Source: CAVOJV01 sp963696325
GTDB lineage: Bacteria; Pseudomonadota; Gammaproteobacteria; Competibacterales; Competibacteraceae
DNA: 64,000 nt
Assembly (NCBI GenBank): GCA_963696325.1
Contig: CAVOJV010000054.1
Location: 1 to 64,000, forward strand
Direction: 5' to 3'
Below the pieces are notes generated by a model that had not been told where the DNA came from, did not search any database, and saw nothing but the letters and a program-made list of their open reading frames with translations. Shown one piece after another: positions 25,657-34,607 of the stretch (within the stretch, counting starts at the first letter, position 1; the number at the start of each line of letters is the position of its first letter). Position numbers and translations under genes: made by a program.

Positions 25657-28095
25657 ATGAACAAACTAAGTTTGATCGATTGGGCATTCCTGCAAATGGA
25701 AACGCCCGAAAAACAAGCGCACGTGGCCGGGCTGTGGATCTTCCAGTTGCCCAAGGGCCATCGCGGTAATTTCTTCCGTGACCTGATGGAGGGCCTGGCC
25801 GACTGGCAGCGCGTTAACCCGCCCTTCAACCTCAAGCTCAAAACCCCTTTACCCAAGCTGGATTTGCCGAGTTGGGTCGAAGACGAGCAGTTCGACCTGG
25901 ATTATCACGTGCGTTACGCGGCCTTGCCAAAACCGGGAACGCCCGACCAGTTGATGGAACTGGTCGGGCGCATCCATGGTTACCTGCTGGATCGTTCCCG
26001 ACCCTTGTGGCAGCTTTACTTTATCGAGGGTTTGCAAGGCAGGCGCGTGGCCATTTACTGCAAGATCCACCATGCGCTCGTCGATGGAATCGCCGGCCTG
26101 GAGTTCATGCTGAGTACCCTTAGCCAGTCCCCTGAGGCACGCACCGTCCGGGCCGTATGGCAGCCGCAACCCGAGCCATCCGCTGGGGAGCGTCCGGGCG
26201 GATTATTGGCCAGAGTAGGCAAGGCTTACGCCGGCGCGCTCGGCCAAATTCGCTCGCTGCCCGAGCTATCGGCCACCCTGGCGAAGACCGGCCTGCAGGC
26301 CCTGAATTTACGGGAAAGCAAGGTACCGCTGCCTTTTACGGCCCCCACGACCTTGCTGAACGTGCCGGTTTCGGCACAGCGCCGGTTCGCCGTCCATAAC
26401 CTGTCCCTGACCGCGGTCAAGGCCCTAAGCAAGGCGGCGGACGCCACCGTGAACGACGTGATCCTGGCCGTTTGCGCCGGTGCGCTCAGGCGTTATCTCA
26501 GCGCTAAGCAGGCGTTGCCCGCGCAGCCCCTGATCGCCTGGATGCCGGTCTCCGTGCGCTCCGCAGAGGGCGACCACACCGGCAATCAGGTAGCCGTTAT
26601 CCTGTGCTCCCTCGCCACCGAACTGGCAGATCCAAGCCAGCGTTTCAGCGCCATCAAAGCCTCAGCCAGCACGGCCAAGGCCCAGTTCAGCGAGCACTCT
26701 GCGGAGGCCACTAACCAATATACCTTGTTGTTCGGCGGGTTGCTGATGCTCACCCAGCAGCTTGGGCTGACCGACCGCATTGCGCCGCCGGCCAATGTGG
26801 TGATTTCCAATGTGCCGGGTCCGCGGGAAGCGCTGTATCTCAACGGCGCCAAGCTGGTGGCCCAGTATCCCTTGTCGATGCTGATCGATGGGCTGGCGCT
26901 TAACATCACCGTCACCAGCTATGCCGATTGCCTGGAATTTGGGGTGCTGGCCTGCCGCGAGGCGCTTCCGGACGTGAGCACGCTGGCGGATTACCTGGGT
27001 GACGCCTTCGCCGAGTTGCAGGCCGCGCTGACCAAGTCCGCGACGGAGACCGCCAAGAACAGCATGGCCCCACAGGAAAAACCCACGGCCAAGCCGCCAG
27101 TGAAAATAGGCTGGTCTGCCGCTGGCATGGAGCGGCTGGTCAAGGGTCTCGACGCTATCCCCATGGCTGCCCTAACGGCGGCGGTAAAGGGAGAACCGTT
27201 AGCGCAGGCGGCCGCTGCCGAGCTAAGGAAATCCCTGGATAAGCTGGATAAGACGATCGACACCCTCAAGGCAGGTACTCTGGCCGATCCCAAACGGGAG
27301 GGGATCAATGGCCCGGATCCCAGGTTAATGAGGGCCCAGGCGGGTCTGTGGAACCTGTTGATGGATTACTACTTCCGCCTGGAGATCGAGGGCTGGGAAC
27401 GCCTGCCGGAGCGCCCGGCGCTGCTCATCGGCATTCATTCGGGTGGCGCCCTGACGATGGATGCGTGGGTACTTGTTGTTTCTTGGTGGCGGCATTTTGG
27501 AGAACAACGAATCCTCCACGGCACTGCCCACGATGCGCTCATGAATTTGCCCGGCCTGGGGGCCTACTTTCGCGGGAATGGGGTGATCTCGCCAACGCAG
27601 GAAAACATCGCGGCGGCGTTTGCCGCAGGGCATGATGTCATCCTCTGGCCAGGGGGCGAGGTGGACTCCTTCCGCGCTTGGGCCAAGCGCGACCAAGTCG
27701 TCCTGGGTGGCCGCAAGGGCTTTATTCGCCTGGCGATCCGCCAGGGTGTGCCGATCGTCCCGGTAGCGACCGTCGGCGGTCACGACACCTTTTTTGTCCT
27801 TTCCGAAGGCCGCGGCATCGCCAGGGTGCTCGGCCTCAAGAAGCACTTCCGCACTGAAGTTGCCCCGATTACCCTGAGTTTACCTTTCGGGATCACCCTG
27901 GAGCCACTCCCCGCCCATATTCCGCTGCCGGCAAAAATCCGCACCGAGTTCTTGGAGCCGGTGGAGCTTGACTCCGACCCTGAGCGGGCCAACGACAACG
28001 AGTATGTGGATAAGATATATCACGACATTGAGGACCGTATTCAGGCGGGGGTCGATCGGCTTGCCCAGCGCCGGAAATTCTTCGTCTTCGGGTGA
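25657..28095 (+). CDS. Wax-ester synthase/diacylglycerol acyltransferase fused to a second acyltransferase domain
   Basis: An 812-residue protein. Residues 1-460 are a WS/DGAT domain: start MNKLSLIDWAFLQMETPE, catalytic HHALVDG in CKIHHALVDGIAGLEFM, and the family motif VISNVPGPREALYLNG. A linker of about 100 residues leads to a C-terminal domain (about 550-812) like the PlsC/LPLAT-related acyltransferases seen in lipid enzymes, with LLIGIHSGGALTMDAW, VILWPGGEVDSFRAW and GVPIVPVATVGGHDTFFVL. The first domain joins acyl-CoA to diacylglycerol or fatty alcohols. The second probably acylates another glycerolipid precursor, so one chain could perform two steps of storage-lipid synthesis. ATG 25657 is chosen for the conserved N-terminus and GGGGGAAG upstream. 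Confidence 0.9.
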   Translation: MNKLSLIDWAFLQMETPEKQAHVAGLWIFQLPKGHRGNFFRDLMEGLADWQRVNPPFNLKLKTPLPKLDLPSWVEDEQFDLDYHVRYAALPKPGTPDQLMELVGRIHGYLLDRSRPLWQLYFIEGLQGRRVAIYCKIHHALVDGIAGLEFMLSTLSQSPEARTVRAVWQPQPEPSAGERPGGLLARVGKAYAGALGQIRSLPELSATLAKTGLQALNLRESKVPLPFTAPTTLLNVPVSAQRRFAVHNLSLTAVKALSKAADATVNDVILAVCAGALRRYLSAKQALPAQPLIAWMPVSVRSAEGDHTGNQVAVILCSLATELADPSQRFSAIKASASTAKAQFSEHSAEATNQYTLLFGGLLMLTQQLGLTDRIAPPANVVISNVPGPREALYLNGAKLVAQYPLSMLIDGLALNITVTSYADCLEFGVLACREALPDVSTLADYLGDAFAELQAALTKSATETAKNSMAPQEKPTAKPPVKIGWSAAGMERLVKGLDAIPMAALTAAVKGEPLAQAAAAELRKSLDKLDKTIDTLKAGTLADPKREGINGPDPRLMRAQAGLWNLLMDYYFRLEIEGWERLPERPALLIGIHSGGALTMDAWVLVVSWWRHFGEQRILHGTAHDALMNLPGLGAYFRGNGVISPTQENIAAAFAAGHDVILWPGGEVDSFRAWAKRDQVVLGGRKGFIRLAIRQGVPIVPVATVGGHDTFFVLSEGRGIARVLGLKKHFRTEVAPITLSLPFGITLEPLPAHIPLPAKIRTEFLEPVELDSDPERANDNEYVDKIYHDIEDRIQAGVDRLAQRRKFFVFG

Positions 28096-28341
28096 GCGCA
28101 GGGACGGGCGACCGTGGTGACAAGGGCGGTGTCATGGGGTGGGTAGTTTTTAAAATGGCGACCAGCCTGGTTCAATCGCAACAGCGACGCTAAGGGTCGC
28201 TAGGGAAAGGGAAAAACGGTAGAGTTATTTACCTGGGGGGTGAACGGATTCAGTCGTACCGTCTATGAAGGTGTAAAAGGAACTGTTTAACCGGTTAATG
28301 TAGGGCAAATTAATGTAGGATAAAACAATGAAGAAACCGAC

Positions 28342-29607
28342 ATGACCAGTGATACATTGGCCGCCCGCCCCCGTATCGGGCTGGCGCTGGCCGGCGGCGG
28401 TCCCTTGGGCATTAGCTATGAAATCGGCGCCCTGCTAGCCCTGGATGAAGCGCTGCAAGGTGTTGCTTTCAACAATTTGAATGTTTATGTGGGAGTCAGT
28501 GCCGGCGCGTTGGTCGCATCGGGGCTGGCCAATGGTTTTACCCCCGCCAAGCTGTGCCACATTTTGGTGCTTAACAAGTCCAGGGCGTTCCCCGTGACGC
28601 CCCAGCGTTTTCTCAGACCCTCATTGCGTCTGTACACTCAGGCGCTGACCACCTTGTCCGGCCGGCTGCTGAAAGCGGTCCAAGACGCCCTCAGAAAACC
28701 CCACGATATCAGCCTGCTGGGAGCACTCAGCCAGTTGATGGGTGCGGTGCCTGCAGGGTTTTGGGATAACGACCTCATCGACCGCTTCCTCGCCCAACTC
28801 TACCGCAGCCGGGGACGTACCAACGATTTCCGCCGGCTCAAGCGGCAACTGTTCGTGGTGGCCATGAACCTGGATACCGGAGAGATCGCTCGGTTCGGTG
28901 CAAAAGGCAATGACCATGTACCGATTTCCAAGGCGGTGCAGGCCAGTACCGCGGTGCCCGGCCTGTTTCCACCAGTGGTGATCGATGGTCGGTACTATAT
29001 AGACGGAGGGACCAAGAAAACCCTCCATGCCTCTACGGCATTAGAGGCTGGCGCCGAGCTGCTGTTCTGCATCAATCCTATTACCCCGTTTAATCCCCGC
29101 CTGGCGGATCCGCGACGGCGCAGAAACCTGCAAACGCTAGTCGATGGCGGTTTACCGGTGGTCATAATCCAGACCGCTCGCATCCTGCTCCATTCCCGTA
29201 TGCGGGTAGGCATGGCCCGCTATGCGATTGAGTACCCGGATCGGGATATCCTCTTGTTCGAGCCGAACCCGGCCGATGCCGATATGTTCTTTACCAATAT
29301 TTTCAGCTTCACCCACCGGCGGCGGGTGTGTGAACATGCCTATCAAATTACCCGCATGGAACTGCTGACTCGTCAGGATCGCTTGGAGCCCCTGTTGGCA
29401 CGCTACGGCATCACCCTGCGCACGGACATCTTGACGGACCGGAATCGGCACTTCGACAGCCATCTGCATATTCCACCGGAAGTCACTCGTATGGCCGGGC
29501 TGCAGCACCCCATCACCAATAACCTGAGTGATACACTCGACCAACTGGAGGAATGGTTGGAGAAACACCAGGAGCGGTCTACCGCAACCAATATCGAAGC
29601 TACCTAA
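28342..29607 (+). CDS. Patatin-like phospholipase
   Basis: A 421-residue protein with the patatin Ser-Asp dyad: oxyanion loop ALAGGGPLGISYEIG, nucleophile GVSAGA in NVYVGVSAGALVASG, and aspartate in IDGRYYIDGGTKKT. It hydrolyses acyl esters of lipids. The C-terminal 150 residues are specific to a subgroup. It follows the WS/DGAT gene after 246 bp in the same direction, so a joint role in lipid turnover is plausible. That gap holds a doubled TTAATGTAGG and a five-codon frame ending on the patatin ATG; neither can be assigned. Confidence 0.92.
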   Translation: MTSDTLAARPRIGLALAGGGPLGISYEIGALLALDEALQGVAFNNLNVYVGVSAGALVASGLANGFTPAKLCHILVLNKSRAFPVTPQRFLRPSLRLYTQALTTLSGRLLKAVQDALRKPHDISLLGALSQLMGAVPAGFWDNDLIDRFLAQLYRSRGRTNDFRRLKRQLFVVAMNLDTGEIARFGAKGNDHVPISKAVQASTAVPGLFPPVVIDGRYYIDGGTKKTLHASTALEAGAELLFCINPITPFNPRLADPRRRRNLQTLVDGGLPVVIIQTARILLHSRMRVGMARYAIEYPDRDILLFEPNPADADMFFTNIFSFTHRRRVCEHAYQITRMELLTRQDRLEPLLARYGITLRTDILTDRNRHFDSHLHIPPEVTRMAGLQHPITNNLSDTLDQLEEWLEKHQERSTATNIEAT

Positions 29608-29654
29608 AAGAATGTCGATACAGTGCGATGCAGGGCGCTTCGCTACGCGCGCTC

Positions 29655-31037
29655 TCAGATAACCTTGGAAAAGCGCTGGCTCGACTGTTGGCGCAGATAG
29701 GCGTCGAACACCATGCAGATATTGCGGATCAGCAAGCGCCCGGCGGGCCGCACCTGAATGCCGGAGGCGCTCACCTCCAGCAGGCCATCGGCTTGCATAT
29801 CGCCGAGTTCCTGAAGTTCAGCGGCAAAATAGTCAGCGAATACGATGCCGTATTGCTTTTCCAGCGCGGCAAACTCCAGGGCGAAATGGCAGATCAATTG
29901 AGTAATCGCCGTCCGGCGCAGACGATCATCGGCGTTCAACAGCACCCCGCGAAATACCGGCAGGTGTCCACTGTCGAGGCGGTTATAGTAGGCATCGAGG
30001 GTTTTCAGGTTCTGGCTGTAGCTGTCTCCCACCTTGCTGATGGACGTGACGCCCATGGCCACCAAATCGCAGTCGGCATGGGTGCTGTAACCCTGGAAAT
30101 TACGGTACAGGGTGCCTTCCTGCTGGGCGCGGGCCAGTTCATCCATGGGCTTGGCGAAGTGATCCATGCCGATGTAGACATAACCGGCAGCCGTGAGCCG
30201 CTCGATGGCCGATTTGAGGATATCCAGCTTCACCACCGCCATGGGCAGAGCGGTTTCGTCGATCTGGCGCTGGGTTTTGAACAAGGCGGGTAGATGAGCG
30301 TAATTGAACAGCGAGATGCGATCCGGGTCGCTCGCGATGATACTATCCAGGGTGCGGGCAAAGCGCGCCACGCTCTGGTGAGGCAGACCGTAGATCAGGT
30401 CCACGCTGATGGACTTGAAACCCTCGCGGCGGGCAGCCGCCATGGCCTCCAGGGTAACCTGTTTGGATTGGATACGATTGACCGCCTGTTGCACCAGAGG
30501 ATCGAAGTCCTGTACCCCGATGCTGAGCCGGTTGAAACCCAGTTCCCGGAGCAGCGCGATGGTATCCACGTTCGCTTCGCGGGGATCGATCTCGATCGAG
30601 TACTCGCCGCCGTCATCGTCCAGCAGGCGGAAATGCGCGCGGGTAACCTGCATCAACTGGCGCATCTCGTCCGCGCTGATGAAGGTCGGTGTGCCACCAC
30701 CCCAGTGCAGTTGAGTCACCGGCCGGTTATGATCGAACAACGCCCCCTGCAGGGCAATCTCGAGCTGCAGACGCTCCAGATAAGGGGCGGCGCGCTGGCG
30801 GTTCCTGGTGACTATCTTGTTGCAGGCGCAGTAGAAACACACCGTATCGCAAAACGGGATGTGAAAATACAGTGACAGGGGCTTGCCGGCAGCGTTACTG
30901 GCCGTCGCCAGGGTTCGGTATTGAGCATCGTCGAAGCCTTCTTGAAACTGCACGGCCGTGGGATACGAAGTATAACGGGGGCCCGCCTTGTCATACTTGC
31001 GGATCAACTCGACGTCGAAGATAAGGGAAGTATCCAT
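29655..31037 (-). CDS. hemN: Oxygen-independent coproporphyrinogen III oxidase (HemN)
   Basis: A 460-residue radical-SAM enzyme that decarboxylates coproporphyrinogen III to protoporphyrinogen IX without oxygen. It has the iron-sulfur motif CDTVCFYCACNK (CxxxCxxC), the N-terminus LIRKYDKAGPRYTSYPTA, which is specific to HemN as opposed to HemW, and LHWGGGTPTF. ATG 31037 is preferred; longer starts would enter the divergent gene at 31106. Confidence 0.95.
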   Translation of the reverse strand: MDTSLIFDVELIRKYDKAGPRYTSYPTAVQFQEGFDDAQYRTLATASNAAGKPLSLYFHIPFCDTVCFYCACNKIVTRNRQRAAPYLERLQLEIALQGALFDHNRPVTQLHWGGGTPTFISADEMRQLMQVTRAHFRLLDDDGGEYSIEIDPREANVDTIALLRELGFNRLSIGVQDFDPLVQQAVNRIQSKQVTLEAMAAARREGFKSISVDLIYGLPHQSVARFARTLDSIIASDPDRISLFNYAHLPALFKTQRQIDETALPMAVVKLDILKSAIERLTAAGYVYIGMDHFAKPMDELARAQQEGTLYRNFQGYSTHADCDLVAMGVTSISKVGDSYSQNLKTLDAYYNRLDSGHLPVFRGVLLNADDRLRRTAITQLICHFALEFAALEKQYGIVFADYFAAELQELGDMQADGLLEVSASGIQVRPAGRLLIRNICMVFDAYLRQQSSQRFSKVI

Positions 31038-31105
31038 GTTGACTGTCTGCGGGTGGTCAGTTTGCGGGGTTGCCAATGCTGATTTATACGGCCTTGAGGC
31101 CAGTC

Positions 31106-31996
31106 ATGTCCAATAGCGAGAATGACAACGAGAGGGTCTGGAAGCTCATTCTGGGATTGCGCCAGTTGACTAAAACGGGTTTCTCTCTCCACAGTCAGAC
31201 GGGAATGGGGATTGATGCTCAGGGCAAGCCACTGCTCCTGCCGCCCCAGGACCCTGCGGCATTGCTGGTGCTGGATGCCGACGGCGGCTGGCGCGCACGG
31301 GCCGATCTTTCCGCCAACGCGGCGCAGTTGTTCGATCTGTATCTGCCCCTCTGCCTGGCCCAAGCGATAACCATCGGCCATCTTGGCCAGAGTCTGGACG
31401 GTCGTATCGCCACCGCCAGCGGCTCTTCCTGGCAGGTGACGGGATCTGAGAATATCTGCCATCTGCATCGCCTGCGGGCGCTGTGCGATGCCGTGGTGGT
31501 GGGTGCGGAAACGGTGCGCCAGGATAATCCGCGCCTGACGACCCGGCACGTAACCGGCACCCATCCGGTCCGGGTGATTCTCGACGCCAATCGGCGCCTG
31601 CAGGGTGATTTGCATGTCTTTCATGACGATGCCGCGCCGACCCTGGTTGTTTGTGATCGCCGCCTGGTCGGCGATGGCGGGGAATGGCTGGGGCAGGCCG
31701 CCGTCATCGGTGTGCCCATGGGTGGTGACAGACTGGCGCTGCCGGCGGTATTGGAGCGGCTGCATGAGCGCGGACTGCTGGCCGTGTTCGTGGAGGGTGG
31801 CGGCCTCACCGTATCAGGTTTTCTGGAAGCGGGCTTGCTGGACCGGCTGCAAATCGCCATCGCCCCGCTCATCATCGGCTCCGGACGGCCGGGGATCACC
31901 CTGCCGGTGATCGCCGAACTGGCCCAGGCGCTGCGCCCCCGCTGCCGGCTTTTCCCCATGGGCGAGGATATCCTTTTCGACTGTGTTCTGCGTTGA
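31106..31996 (+). CDS. RibD C-terminal-type reductase
   Basis: A 296-residue protein. After an N-terminal extension of about 80 residues it has the dihydrofolate-reductase-like RibD_C domain: ITIGHLGQSLDGRIATASG, LRALCDAVVVGAETVRQDNP, and FVEGGGLTVSGFLEAGLLD. Family members reduce pyrimidine or pterin intermediates with NADPH. There is no deaminase domain, so it is not the bifunctional RibD of riboflavin synthesis. Its position beside the cluster with a PTPS-like protein suggests reduction of a pterin-like intermediate (inference). ATG 31106 is preceded by GAGG. Confidence 0.8.
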   Translation: MSNSENDNERVWKLILGLRQLTKTGFSLHSQTGMGIDAQGKPLLLPPQDPAALLVLDADGGWRARADLSANAAQLFDLYLPLCLAQAITIGHLGQSLDGRIATASGSSWQVTGSENICHLHRLRALCDAVVVGAETVRQDNPRLTTRHVTGTHPVRVILDANRRLQGDLHVFHDDAAPTLVVCDRRLVGDGGEWLGQAAVIGVPMGGDRLALPAVLERLHERGLLAVFVEGGGLTVSGFLEAGLLDRLQIAIAPLIIGSGRPGITLPVIAELAQALRPRCRLFPMGEDILFDCVLR

Positions 31997-32181
31997 CAGA
32001 TTGCCGCCCGCTTCCAATAAGCACCGTTTGGCAGATCCTCAAGCGACTTGCCCGAATTCAAGGCGCGGCCGGGGGCGAGGCTGTTGACGGGGGCGAACCT
32101 TTGGAGCGCGGCGATAGGTTGCCGCCTTATTGGCGCGCCGCGTCGCGCCGGAAGAAAGCACCTTCGCATCTTTGCCGTCAA

Positions 32182-33039
32182 TCAAAAACATCCGAACAAA
32201 TCCAGATGGCCGACACTCAGATTACCCATGCGGATGGTTTCATGGCGGCGCGCCAGCCAGGCATCCAGCCACGGCGCCGTGCCCGGCTCGATGGCCTGTG
32301 CCGCTTGAGCGTAACCCTGTGCCAGGGCCTGGCGTATCTCGATCTGCGCGGGGCCTAACTGCCAATCGCTGCGGCCCCGATACACACGGTAGCCCAGGCG
32401 CTTCAGGGCGGAGGACAAATGCGCAACGGCTTGGGGGCCAAGAGCCGGCCCGAAGCCCTTGTCAGTATGCTGATGGCGGTTCACCAGTCGCCGGACCCGG
32501 GCGTCGTCGGGGTCCGGCGGTTGCCAGCCGATCGCGCCGTCATAGCTTAGGGTGATGAAGACCGTGGTCTTTGTATCATGACAACGCGCCGCCAGTTCAG
32601 CGCACCAATCCGCAGAAACCAGATCCAGCAGCGCGGAAGCGGTGACCAGGTCTACGCCATGTAAATCCAGCCTAGCCAGGTCGACGGTGAGATCGAGCTG
32701 GCGGGTTTCCACCTGGTAGCAGGCGTCAACACCGCGCAACACCAAGTCGGTGTCCTTGCGCTCACTATCCAGTCCGCTGGCAGCGGCCCAATGCTGCAGG
32801 CGCGGGGGGATACCGGCGAGCAAGGCCGGATCCTTGTCTACCAGCAGCCAGTGTTGTTGGCCACCCAGGAAGGGGGCCAGAAAGCGGAAATTGGACCCGG
32901 TGCCGGCACCCAGATCGATGATACGCAGTTTCTGTCGGCCGCCCCGCCAGCCTGACAAGCGTCGGAGCAGGCGAGGGTTGCGAGCTGCACGGTCCACCGA
33001 CTCCCGCTGGTCCAGCCAGTCCGCGCTGAAATCATCCAT
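32182..33039 (-). CDS. Class I SAM-dependent methyltransferase
   Basis: A 285-residue protein with motif I IIDLGAGTGSNFRFLAPFL, an acidic end of strand 2 (HWLLVDKDPALLAG), and DLVTASALLDLVSADWC as the post-motif region. Start ATG 33039 overlaps the glycosyltransferase stop by 8 bp, so it is co-translated as the last gene of a leftward operon. Substrate unknown. The co-encoded proteins suggest methylation of the glycosylated product. The gap 31997-32181 to the convergent reductase gene holds nothing I recognise. Confidence 0.85.
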   Translation of the reverse strand: MDDFSADWLDQRESVDRAARNPRLLRRLSGWRGGRQKLRIIDLGAGTGSNFRFLAPFLGGQQHWLLVDKDPALLAGIPPRLQHWAAASGLDSERKDTDLVLRGVDACYQVETRQLDLTVDLARLDLHGVDLVTASALLDLVSADWCAELAARCHDTKTTVFITLSYDGAIGWQPPDPDDARVRRLVNRHQHTDKGFGPALGPQAVAHLSSALKRLGYRVYRGRSDWQLGPAQIEIRQALAQGYAQAAQAIEPGTAPWLDAWLARRHETIRMGNLSVGHLDLFGCF

Positions 33040-34081
33040 CCGCAATAGCCCCTTGCAACTCATCCGCGAAGCGAGCACAGGCCGTTGGCCAGTCGGGCAG
33101 GGTATGGCGCCGCGCGGCATTTGCCAAACGCCGGCGCAGGCTTGGATCGTCCATGGCCTGGCGTAGCGCCGCCGCCAGCGCCGCGCTGTCGCCTGGTGGT
33201 ACCAGCAGCGCGGCATCCGCTGCAACCGTCTCGGGGACGGCGCCTGCCGTCGTGCTGATGATCGGCAGGCCGCGCGCCATGGCCTCCGCCAACACCATTC
33301 CATAGCCTTCATAGAGGGAGGGCAGTACGAACAGGTCCGTATCGTGGTAGTAGGGACCCAGGTGCTCAGGGGCTACTTCCCCCACCAGGGCGATACGGTC
33401 TTGCAGACGCAGTTCCTTGAGCAAATCGCGCAGCGCCGTGGCCGTCTCCGGACTTCGGGTAGTGCTGCCCACGCAGGTCAACTGCCAGTTACGGTCCAAA
33501 AGGGTAGAGAGCGCCTGAAACAATACGACATGTCCCTTGCGGGGGGTGAGCGTGGCCACGCACAGCAGGGCCAAATGGTCAGCGCCGGATCCCGTCGCTG
33601 GGGGAGCGGCATCGGTGCCCGGCAAGACCACGCCAATGCGCTCACCCGCTACGTCGTAAGCACCGAGTTCCCTGGCCGTGGTGGGGCTGGTGACGATGAC
33701 CCGCGCGACCCGGGCCAGGGCCTCGCGCTCGTCCCCGAATAGGCGTTCGCGCACGGCGGGCGCCAGACCAGTTTCCAGTGCCAGAGGATGGTGAATCAGG
33801 GCAATCAGGCAGAGCCGTCCGGCATGGTCTCTGACCAGATCAGCCATACCGCCCAGTGCCAGGCCATCGATGGCAACCATTGCCGCATCGGGTATGCCGG
33901 CAAGGATAGCCCCGGCTTCGCGCAGATCCTCGGCATCGGGGTTGGGAAAGCGGCTGGCTAAGGTGTGCAAAATTACGGACCAACCAGCTTGGCGGAGTCC
34001 TGCTACGATGCGCGCGTCGTAAATGTACCCACCGGTGCGGGTGGAGGGATCGCCGGCCAAAATAAAGTTCAGACTGGGCAT
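33032..34081 (-). CDS. GT-B glycosyltransferase, family 4 type
   Basis: A 349-residue protein. N-terminus LNFILAGDPSTRTGGYIYDA (glycine-rich acceptor side), donor domain with LLCVATLTPRKGHVVLFQAL, and the GT4 signature LPSLYEGYGMVLAEAMARG. It should transfer a sugar from a nucleotide donor. The ATG at 34081 overlaps the end of the PTPS-like gene by 13 bp and its end overlaps the methyltransferase start, so three proteins are made from one tightly packed message. Confidence 0.88.
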   Translation of the reverse strand: MPSLNFILAGDPSTRTGGYIYDARIVAGLRQAGWSVILHTLASRFPNPDAEDLREAGAILAGIPDAAMVAIDGLALGGMADLVRDHAGRLCLIALIHHPLALETGLAPAVRERLFGDEREALARVARVIVTSPTTARELGAYDVAGERIGVVLPGTDAAPPATGSGADHLALLCVATLTPRKGHVVLFQALSTLLDRNWQLTCVGSTTRSPETATALRDLLKELRLQDRIALVGEVAPEHLGPYYHDTDLFVLPSLYEGYGMVLAEAMARGLPIISTTAGAVPETVAADAALLVPPGDSAALAAALRQAMDDPSLRRRLANAARRHTLPDWPTACARFADELQGAIADG

Positions 34082-34497
34082 CGGGTTTGCTCACTGGGTT
34101 TCAATGGCCCTGTATACGAGGCCCAGGCGATGTGGGACTCCCGAAGGGTAACTTTCATGGCAGTAAGCCCCTGAGCATTGGGCCCTAAAGCGCCCGCCCG
34201 GACGCACGCTGCTACCCGCTCGAAGATCGCCCGCGCCAAGTATTCGGTGGTGGTATTCTGACCGGCGAAGGCGGGTTCCTCATCTAGATTGTGGTAGTTC
34301 AGTTCCGCCAGCACCTCCTTGAGGACTCGGCTGGCCAGGCCGATGTCCACCACCACCCCGTCGTTGTCCAAGTCGGGACGGTGCAGAACCAGATCGACCA
34401 CATAAGTAGCGCCATGTAATTTTTGCGCGGGGCCGAAGACCTCGCCTTGGAAGCTGTGAGCGATCATAAAGTGATCGCGGATGCCGAGCGTGTACAT
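34069..34497 (-). CDS. 6-pyruvoyl-tetrahydropterin-synthase-like protein, non-canonical active site
   Basis: A 142-residue protein with the PTPS (T-fold) layout: RDHFMIAHSFQGEVFGPAQK, KLHGATYVVDLVL, VVVDIGLASRVLKEVLAELN, NTTTEYLARAIFERV and a final TLRESHIAWASY. In ordinary PTPS/QueD the zinc site is completed by an H-G-H motif; here it reads H-G-A. The catalytic Asp-His of L-D-H-x-x-L appears as L-N-Y-H-N-L, and no cysteine precedes the histidine motif. It may bind a pterin but use different chemistry. The alignment is by eye. It lies in an operon with glycosyl- and methyltransferase genes. Confidence 0.8.
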   Translation of the reverse strand: MYTLGIRDHFMIAHSFQGEVFGPAQKLHGATYVVDLVLHRPDLDNDGVVVDIGLASRVLKEVLAELNYHNLDEEPAFAGQNTTTEYLARAIFERVAACVRAGALGPNAQGLTAMKVTLRESHIAWASYTGPLKPSEQTRCPV

Positions 34498-34607
34498 GCA
34501 GGGTTCTCCAGGTTGGGAGTGGATTCTATCGAAGAGGCTTTAATCTGCGGTGGCTGAAGGATGCCCGCCACCCGGAAGCCTTGGGTACGGTGAGATTCGC
34601 CGCATCA

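Noticed and set aside
31106..31996. Assignment of the reductase as riboflavin RibD
   Set aside because: There is no deaminase domain and no other rib genes nearby; only the reductase-type domain is present, in a pterin-like gene context.
34069..34497. Assignment of the PTPS-like protein as QueD of queuosine synthesis
   Set aside because: The zinc and catalytic motifs differ and the gene is in an operon with glycosyl- and methyltransferases, far from queA.
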